Source: Streptomyces sp. YPW6
GTDB lineage: Bacteria > Actinomycetota > Actinomycetes > Streptomycetales > Streptomycetaceae
Assembly (NCBI RefSeq): GCF_018866325.1
Contig: NZ_CP076457.1
Location: 620,001 to 684,000, forward strand
DNA length: 64,000 bases
Reading direction: 5' to 3'
Every line of letters begins with the position of its first letter. Position 1 is the stretch's first letter. The notes under the pieces were generated by a model, which saw only the letters and a list, made by a program, of their open reading frames with translations, searched no databases and was not told the origin of the DNA. Shown piece by piece: positions 59,616 through 64,000 of this stretch. A program made the translations under genes and the position numbers.

Positions 59616-60209
59616 ATGCCGACCACACCAGCCACCGCGACGCACAGCTCGTCGAACGGCACCGCAGAAGCGATCATGCTCGAACTGGTCGACGAGAACG
59701 GCACCACCATCGGCACCGCGGAGAAGCTGGCGGCCCACCAGGCCCCCGGACAGCTGCACCGCGCGTTCTCCGTGTTCCTCTTCGACGAGCAGGGGCGGCT
59801 GCTGCTCCAGCGCCGGGCACTCGGCAAGTACCACTCTCCCGGCGTCTGGTCGAACACCTGCTGCGGACACCCCTACCCGGGCGAGTCCCCGTTCGCGGCC
59901 GCCGCCCGGCGTACGTACGAGGAGCTGGGCATCTCGCCGTCGCTGCTGGCCGAGGCGGGCACCGTGCGCTACAACCACCCGGACCCGGCGTCGGGTCTGG
60001 TGGAGCAGGAGTTCAACCACCTGTTCGTGGGGATGGCGCAGGCGGCGCTGAAGCCGGACCCCGAGGAGGTCGGCGAGACCGCCTTCGTGACGGCGGCCGA
60101 GCTGGAGAAGCGGCACGCCGACGACCCGTTCTCGGCGTGGTTCATGACGGTGCTGGACGCGGCACGGCCGGCGATCCGCGAGCTGACGGGGCCCTCGGCG
60201 GGCTGGTGA
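59616..60209 (+). CDS. idi: Isopentenyl-diphosphate delta-isomerase, type 1
   Basis: A 197-residue type I IPP isomerase of the Nudix fold. HRAFSVFLFDEQGRLLLQRRALGKYHSPGVWSNTCCGHPYPGES holds the active-site Cys (NTCCGH) and metal His. RRTYEELGI is the Nudix helix remnant, and EFNHLFVG holds the conserved Glu. It interconverts IPP and DMAPP, feeding farnesyl diphosphate for the hopanoid operon 10 kb away. AAGGA five bases before the ATG at 59616 favours it over the ATG at 59610. Confidence 0.93.
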   Translation: MPTTPATATHSSSNGTAEAIMLELVDENGTTIGTAEKLAAHQAPGQLHRAFSVFLFDEQGRLLLQRRALGKYHSPGVWSNTCCGHPYPGESPFAAAARRTYEELGISPSLLAEAGTVRYNHPDPASGLVEQEFNHLFVGMAQAALKPDPEEVGETAFVTAAELEKRHADDPFSAWFMTVLDAARPAIRELTGPSAGW

Positions 60210-60219
60210 CCCGCCGCCG

Positions 60220-60454
60220 CCCGGTCGCGTACGGGGGCGACGGGCGGTCGCGCACGAGGGCGGCCTGGCGGGTTCTTACACGGGGCGGGGCCGCGCAGGG
60301 CCGCGCGGTCGCCGTACGGGGGGTCTGGCGGTCGTACGGGGCCGGGCCGTCGCCGTACGGGGGCGCGGGCGGTGGCGCAAGAGGGGCCGGGCGGGCGCCG
60401 TGCGGAGGACGCGGGGCGCGTGCAGGGGCCGGGCGGTCGCGTGCGGGGCGGCGG
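60220..60454. repeat. Degenerate GC-rich repeat region after idi
   Basis: About 235 bp made of irregular repeats of a GGCGGTCGC(G/C)GTACGGGG-like unit, over 80% G on one strand, between the ends of idi and the convergent anti-sigma-type gene. No gene is supported here; it could form G-rich structures or serve as a termination zone. Confidence 0.6.
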
Positions 60455-60910
60455 TCAGAGCTGCGTCTTCAACGGCAGCGCCGCCCAGATGATCTTCCCG
60501 CCGCTCGCGGTGTGCTCCACGTCGCAGGTGCCGCCCGCCTCCGCGGTGACCACCTTGACCAGCAGCAGGCCCCGGCCGCCTGTCTGCGCGTAGTCCGTCT
60601 CCAGGGCGGTCGGGCGGTAGGGGTGGTTGTCCTCCACCGAGACCCTGACCCAGTCGGCGCCGATGGCCACCTCGACGGCCAGTTCGGGCGAGAGCAGCGC
60701 CGCGTGCTTGACGGCGTTGGTGACCAGCTCCGAGACGATCAGCAGAAGTCCCTGGAGGATGTCGTCCTCGATCGGCACCCCCTGCCGGCCGAGCAGATCA
60801 CGTACGGCGTGCCGGGCGCCGGGCACGGACGCCTCCACGGCGGGGGCGGTGAAGCGCCACACCCCCTCGTACGACACGGGGTCGGCAGGGGCACTCCCGA
60901 GGCTCTCCAT
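60455..60910 (-). CDS. Anti-sigma-factor-type ATP-binding protein (HATPase)
   Basis: A 151-residue HATPase_c protein of the RsbW/SpoIIAB-like type common in Streptomyces: the N box LLLIVSELVTNAVKHAALLS near 60, VSVEDNHPYRPTALETDYAQTGGRGLLLVKVV with the G1 and G2 ATP-lid residues (DNHP, GGRGL), and GKIIWAALPL at the end. Such proteins bind sigma factors or phosphorylate anti-anti-sigma partners; no partner gene is next to it. The ATG at 60910 starts near the conserved region; earlier starts are possible. Confidence 0.83.
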   Translation of the reverse strand: MESLGSAPADPVSYEGVWRFTAPAVEASVPGARHAVRDLLGRQGVPIEDDILQGLLLIVSELVTNAVKHAALLSPELAVEVAIGADWVRVSVEDNHPYRPTALETDYAQTGGRGLLLVKVVTAEAGGTCDVEHTASGGKIIWAALPLKTQL

Positions 60911-61055
60911 CGTCCGGCACCAGCTCTCACTCGCACTGCACTGACCGTCGAGTAAAGAGTGTGGGAATGGCTTGGTCCGGACCGTGCCACTGACCGGAAG
61001 TAGCCAGGTATCGGCGCTATTCGACCAAACCTGTTGGCTGTCGGCAGCCAGGGGA

Positions 61056-61679
61056 CTACTTCTGCTCGTCCTCCGGTGCCGTGATCGGCTCGTCCGCAGC
61101 CGGGGCCGTTTCATCGAGCCGCTCCGAGACCATGCTGACGATACGGCGGCCGCCGATGCCGATGGCGATCAGGCCGAGTCCGTCGAACAGCAGGGCCAGC
61201 GAGAAGAAGCAGCCGAGCACGTAAAGGCTGCTGTGCGGCCAGTCGAACAGCACCAGAAGACCCAGCAGCAGGCCGAAGGCGCCCTGCAGCAGGGTCCACC
61301 CCATCTGCGGGCCGCGCACCACGACGCTGCCGACGAGCCGGAAGACGCCGCCGGTCAGGAAGAGCAGGGCGGCGAACATGGTCAGCGCCTCGGCGGTGCC
61401 CTCGGGATGCTTGATGACGACGACGCCCGCGGCGATGTTGAGGGCCGCGACCACCACCCCCAGCCAGAAGTAGCTGGTGCCGCGCGACTCGATCGCGTGC
61501 AGCAGCCCCACCAGACCGCCGACGAGCAGCAGCCAGCCGAAGAGCAGCATCGAGGTGAGGGTGGCCACGCCGGTGTAGACGAGGCCGATGACGCCCGCGA
61601 TCACCAGCAGCGTGCCGAGCAGCGCCAGCCAGCCGAAACTGCGGCTGAGCTTCCTGCCCTCGGCGGTGGGTTCGTTCAT
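61056..61679 (-). CDS. HdeD-family membrane protein (DUF308)
   Basis: A 207-residue membrane protein with six hydrophobic helices in three pairs: GWLALLGTLLVIAGVIGLVYTGVATLTSMLLFGWLLLVGGLVGLLHAI, YFWLGVVVAALNIAAGVVVI…TMFAALLFLTGGVFRLVGSV, WTLLQGAFGLLLGLLVLFDWP…LYVLGCFFSLALLFDGLGLIAIGI. This is the DUF308 repeat of HdeD, linked in E. coli to acid resistance. The C-terminal tail is acidic (ETAPAADEPITAPEDEQK). Function in Streptomyces unknown. Confidence 0.87.
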   Translation of the reverse strand: MNEPTAEGRKLSRSFGWLALLGTLLVIAGVIGLVYTGVATLTSMLLFGWLLLVGGLVGLLHAIESRGTSYFWLGVVVAALNIAAGVVVIKHPEGTAEALTMFAALLFLTGGVFRLVGSVVVRGPQMGWTLLQGAFGLLLGLLVLFDWPHSSLYVLGCFFSLALLFDGLGLIAIGIGGRRIVSMVSERLDETAPAADEPITAPEDEQK

Positions 61680-61759
61680 CGACAGCTCCTCACGGTGCGT
61701 GCCCGTCTCGCGACCCCTTCTTGATCATAGGTTCGAACCGCAGGGATAGCATCCGGCGC

Positions 61760-62524
61760 ATGGACCGCACGGAACCCCGCCTGATCACGTCCGTCGAGCG
61801 CGGCGTCGCCACCGTCGTCATCGCGAACCCCGCCAAACGGAACGCGATGACCCCCGCGATGTGGCGGAGCCTGCCGGAACTGCTGGAACGGCTGGCGGCC
61901 GATCCGGCGGTCCGGGTGCTGGTACTGACCGGGTCCGGGGGCACCTTCTGCGCCGGGGCCGACATCTCCACGCTGCGGGAGAGCGCGGCCACCGCGCAGG
62001 GCCTGGCGGTGGCGGCCGAAGAGGCGCTCGCCGCGTTCCCCCGGCCGACGCTGGCGGCGGTGCGCGGTTACTGCGTGGGCGGCGGCAGCCAGCTCGCGGC
62101 CGCCTGCGACCTGCGGTTCGCGGAGGAGGGGGCCTCCTTCGGGGTCACCCCGGCCAAGCTCGGCATCGTCTACCCGGCGTCCTCGACCCGGCGGCTGGTC
62201 GCCCTCCTCGGCCCGGCCACGGCCAAGCACCTGCTGTTCTCGGGAGAGCTGATCGGCACGGAAAGGGCGCTGCGCACCGGCCTGGTCGACGAGGTGCTGC
62301 CGCCGGGCGGGCTGGAGCAGCGGGTCGAGGAGTACGCAGCGGTGCTGGCGTCCCGGTCGCAGCTGACCCAGGCCGCGGCGAAGGAGTTCGCCGCGGGCCG
62401 GACGGACCGGGACGCCCACTGGGCCGCCGAGGCACACGGCAGCGCGGACACGGCGGAGGGCGTCGCCGCTTTCCTGGAGCGGCGCGCGCCCCGCTTCACC
62501 TACACCACGGCGTCCACGCGCTGA
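61760..62524 (+). CDS. Enoyl-CoA hydratase/isomerase family protein
   Basis: A 254-residue crotonase-fold enzyme: VVIANPAKRNAMTPAMWRSLPELL, VLVLTGSGGTFCAGADISTLRE with the oxyanion-hole GAD, YCVGGGSQLAAACDLRFAEEGASFGVTPAKLGIVYP with the second oxyanion Gly and the catalytic-position residues, and LLFSGELIGTERALRTGLVDEVL. The usual catalytic Glu of hydratase is a Gly/Ser in GGGSQ, so isomerase or other crotonase activity is possible. Divergent from the HdeD gene. Confidence 0.87.
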   Translation: MDRTEPRLITSVERGVATVVIANPAKRNAMTPAMWRSLPELLERLAADPAVRVLVLTGSGGTFCAGADISTLRESAATAQGLAVAAEEALAAFPRPTLAAVRGYCVGGGSQLAAACDLRFAEEGASFGVTPAKLGIVYPASSTRRLVALLGPATAKHLLFSGELIGTERALRTGLVDEVLPPGGLEQRVEEYAAVLASRSQLTQAAAKEFAAGRTDRDAHWAAEAHGSADTAEGVAAFLERRAPRFTYTTASTR

Positions 62525-62572
62525 GAGCACGGGCCGTGGCCCCTGTCCGGTGACGCCGTCCGCCTCCGGCCC

Positions 62573-63208
62573 TCACCGGGAGGAGTGGCGGCTCCTGGTC
62601 CGCCACTCCTGGACGAGGGCCGCGGGGGCCTTCTCCGGCGAGCCGCAGTCGTAGGGCGGCTGCGGGTCGTACTCCGTGAGCAGCTGGACCGAGCGCGCCG
62701 CGTCGTCGCCCGCGATCCGGCCGAGCAGGGTCAGCCCCATGTCGATACCGGAGGAGACCCCGGCGGCGGTGACGTACTTGCCGTCGAGGACCACGCGCTC
62801 CCCCGTGGGGGCGGCGCCGAACTCCTTCAGCGCCTCCAGCGCCAGCCAGTGCGATGTGGCGCGCCGCCCCTTCAGGAGTCCGGCCGCCGCCAGCAGGAGC
62901 GAGCCGGTGCAGACGGAGGTGGTCCAGGCCGTGGTGGCGTCGACCGTCCGGAGCCAGCCGAGCAGGGCCTCGTTCTCCATCTGGTCGCTCTGGCCGGGGC
63001 CACCCGGCACGATCACCAGGTCGGGCGAGCTCACCTCGGCGAGCGTCTTCTCCGCGACGAGCCCGAGGCTCCCGCTGTCGTTGCGGACGGGTCCGGGCCG
63101 CTCGGCGACGAAGACGGTCTCGGCGCCGGGCGCCCGGCTGAGGATCTCGTAGGGGCCGACCGCGTCCAGGGCGGTAAAGCGGTCGAAGAGCACGATGGCG
63201 ATCTGCAC
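62573..63208 (-). CDS. DJ-1/PfpI-family protein (isonitrile hydratase-like)
   Basis: A 211-residue DJ-1-superfamily protein: VQIAIVLFDRFTALDAVGPYEILSRAPG at the start, DLVIVPGGPGQSDQMENEALLGWL, and the nucleophile elbow TTSVCTGSLLLAAAGLLKGRRATSHW with the reactive Cys. Close relatives hydrate isonitriles to N-formyl amines or act as amidases; activity here unproven. GTG at 63208 follows GAGG. A 19-bp tandem repeat array occupies its upstream region, and a GlxA-type regulator is encoded beyond. Confidence 0.86.
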   Translation of the reverse strand: MQIAIVLFDRFTALDAVGPYEILSRAPGAETVFVAERPGPVRNDSGSLGLVAEKTLAEVSSPDLVIVPGGPGQSDQMENEALLGWLRTVDATTAWTTSVCTGSLLLAAAGLLKGRRATSHWLALEALKEFGAAPTGERVVLDGKYVTAAGVSSGIDMGLTLLGRIAGDDAARSVQLLTEYDPQPPYDCGSPEKAPAALVQEWRTRSRHSSR

Positions 63209-63230
63209 GGGAGCTGCCTCTCGGTACGGC

Positions 63231-63436
63231 CGGTGGGAACCGGCACGGTCGGTGGGAACCGGCACGGTCGGTGCGGGTCCGCGGGGTCGGTGCGGGTCCG
63301 CGGGGTCGGGACGGGCCTGCGTGGCGGGTGCGGGTCTGCATGGCCGGTGCGGGCATGCGCGGTCGGTGCGGGTTGCATGGCCGGGCAGGCATCGCGGCCG
63401 GTGCGGGTCTGCATGGCCGGTGCGGGTCTGCGTGGA
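63231..63436. repeat. Tandem array of about eleven 19-bp units
   Basis: Units follow CGGTGCGGGTCTGCATGGC with variants (first two CGGTGGGAACCGGCACGGT, then CGGTGCGGGTCCGCGGGGT twice, later some of 17-20 bp). The array fills the gap between the GlxA stop and the DJ-1 start, so it forms the DJ-1 leader or spacer. It stays open in some frames by composition only. Confidence 0.88.
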
Positions 63437-63456
63437 TCGTTGTGCGCCGGTGGGGG

Positions 63457-64000
63457 TCAGGTGGTGGACGCGGGGGTGCGGAAGCGGCGGCGGTATTCGG
63501 CCGGCGCCGTCGCGAGGGTCTTCAGGAAGGCCCGGCGCATGGCCTCCGGAGTGCCGTAGCCGCTGGCACGGGCGACCTGCTCGACACCGTCGGCGGTGTC
63601 CTCCAGGAGCCGGCGGGCGTGCTCCAGGCGGACCCTCTCGACGTACCGCCCGGGGGTCGTCCCGGTCTCCGCCCGGAACGCGCGGGCGAAGTGCCGGGGC
63701 GAGAGCCGGGCGCGGGCGGCGAGCGCGTCGACCCCGAGGTCGGCGTCCGGGTGCCGGGTGATCCAGTGCTGGACCTCGCGCAGGGGTTCGCGCCGGGCGG
63801 TCTGAGCGCTGAGCTGGGCGCTGAACTGGGCCTGGTTGCCGGGGCGGCGCAGGAACACCACGAGGTGGCGGGCGATGGTCAGGGCGAGCTCCCGCCCGTG
63901 GTCCTCCTCGACGAGCGCGAGGGCGAGGTCGATTCCCGCGGTGACGCCGGCCGAGGTGGCCAGCCGCCCGTCCCGGACGAAGATCGGCTCCGGGTCGACC
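63457..64000 (-). CDS. GlxA-family AraC-type regulator with DJ-1 domain, 3' part
   Basis: The gene continues past the right edge; ~180 C-terminal residues are seen. They begin in a DJ-1-like domain (FVRDGRLATSAGVTAGIDLALALVEED, ELALTIARHLVVFLRRPGNQ). They end in an AraC-type pair of helix-turn-helices (LGVDALAARARLSPRHFARAFRAETGTTPGRYVERVRLEHARRLL, GVEQVARASGYGTPEAMRRAF). The combination is the GlxA family of transcription factors. Its neighbour DJ-1 gene is a likely target or functional partner. Confidence 0.9.
   Translation of the reverse strand, partial: VDPEPIFVRDGRLATSAGVTAGIDLALALVEEDHGRELALTIARHLVVFLRRPGNQAQFSAQLSAQTARREPLREVQHWITRHPDADLGVDALAARARLSPRHFARAFRAETGTTPGRYVERVRLEHARRLLEDTADGVEQVARASGYGTPEAMRRAFLKTLATAPAEYRRRFRTPASTT

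Noticed and set aside
63208..63265. N-terminal extension of the DJ-1 protein into the repeats
   Set aside because: The extra residues come from the 19-bp tandem array; a GTG with a ribosome site at 63208 begins the conserved fold.
63231..63436. CRISPR array
   Set aside because: Units are contiguous without spacers and lack palindromes; it is an ordinary tandem repeat and there are no cas genes.

Overview
The window is high-GC actinobacterial chromosome, almost certainly Streptomyces: third codon positions are nearly all G/C, gene pairs overlap as ATGA/GTGA, GTG starts are common, and it holds a conservon (cvnABCD), a hopanoid operon and a c-di-AMP riboswitch ahead of a LysM/M23 cell-wall hydrolase. 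Nothing indicates a plasmid, prophage or insertion sequence.

Layout. 1-1919: ordinary enzymes (5' part of a Tat-exported phospholipase C, a GNAT acetyltransferase, an alpha/beta hydrolase). 2185-11466: a probable NTP-dependent conflict (immunity) island. A minus-strand operon encodes a TIR protein, a MoxR-type AAA+ ATPase, a vWA-like protein and a 1424-residue two-NTPase/TPR STAND protein. It faces a plus-strand SLOG-transmembrane protein and a small adaptor-like protein. The island lies directly beyond the 3' end of a tRNA-Pro(GGG) gene (11709-11782), and two of its genes carry the rare TTA codon. 11910-14698: split transketolase and a nucleoside-sugar-type epimerase. 15040-19209: conservon with a GAF protein; its first gene looks frameshifted at the 5' end. 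19552-27149: long-form GAPDH, then redox and housekeeping genes, including a small membrane protein interrupted by two compensating frameshifts.

27150-34984: DUF6745 protein, a small partner, then the tightly coupled STM4015-STM4015-STM4014-STM4013-STM4012-STM4011 type cassette (two repeat proteins, ATP-grasp, phosphatase/sulfatase-fold hydrolase, two radical SAM enzymes). The product of this cassette is unknown to me. 34993-38397: SGNH hydrolase, LysM/M23 peptidase behind a ydaO-type c-di-AMP riboswitch, tyrosine phosphatase.

38432-49038: hopanoid locus: DUF6126 and XRE regulators, then the minus-strand operon leader ORF-hpnC-hpnD-hpnE-polyprenyl synthase-shc-hpnG-hpnH-aminotransferase, which takes farnesyl diphosphate to squalene, hopene and amino-side-chain hopanoids. 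49404-56466: a predicted cell-surface polymer operon (nucleotidyltransferase, glycerol-1-phosphate-dehydrogenase-like enzyme, two CDP-alcohol phosphotransferases, glycosyltransferase, ABC exporter) with a divergent galE-like gene. 57744-64000: zinc exporter zitB behind a probable Zur box, acetyltransferase, idi (which can feed isoprenoid supply), an anti-sigma-type ATPase, HdeD membrane protein, enoyl-CoA hydratase and a DJ-1/GlxA pair separated by 19-bp tandem repeats.
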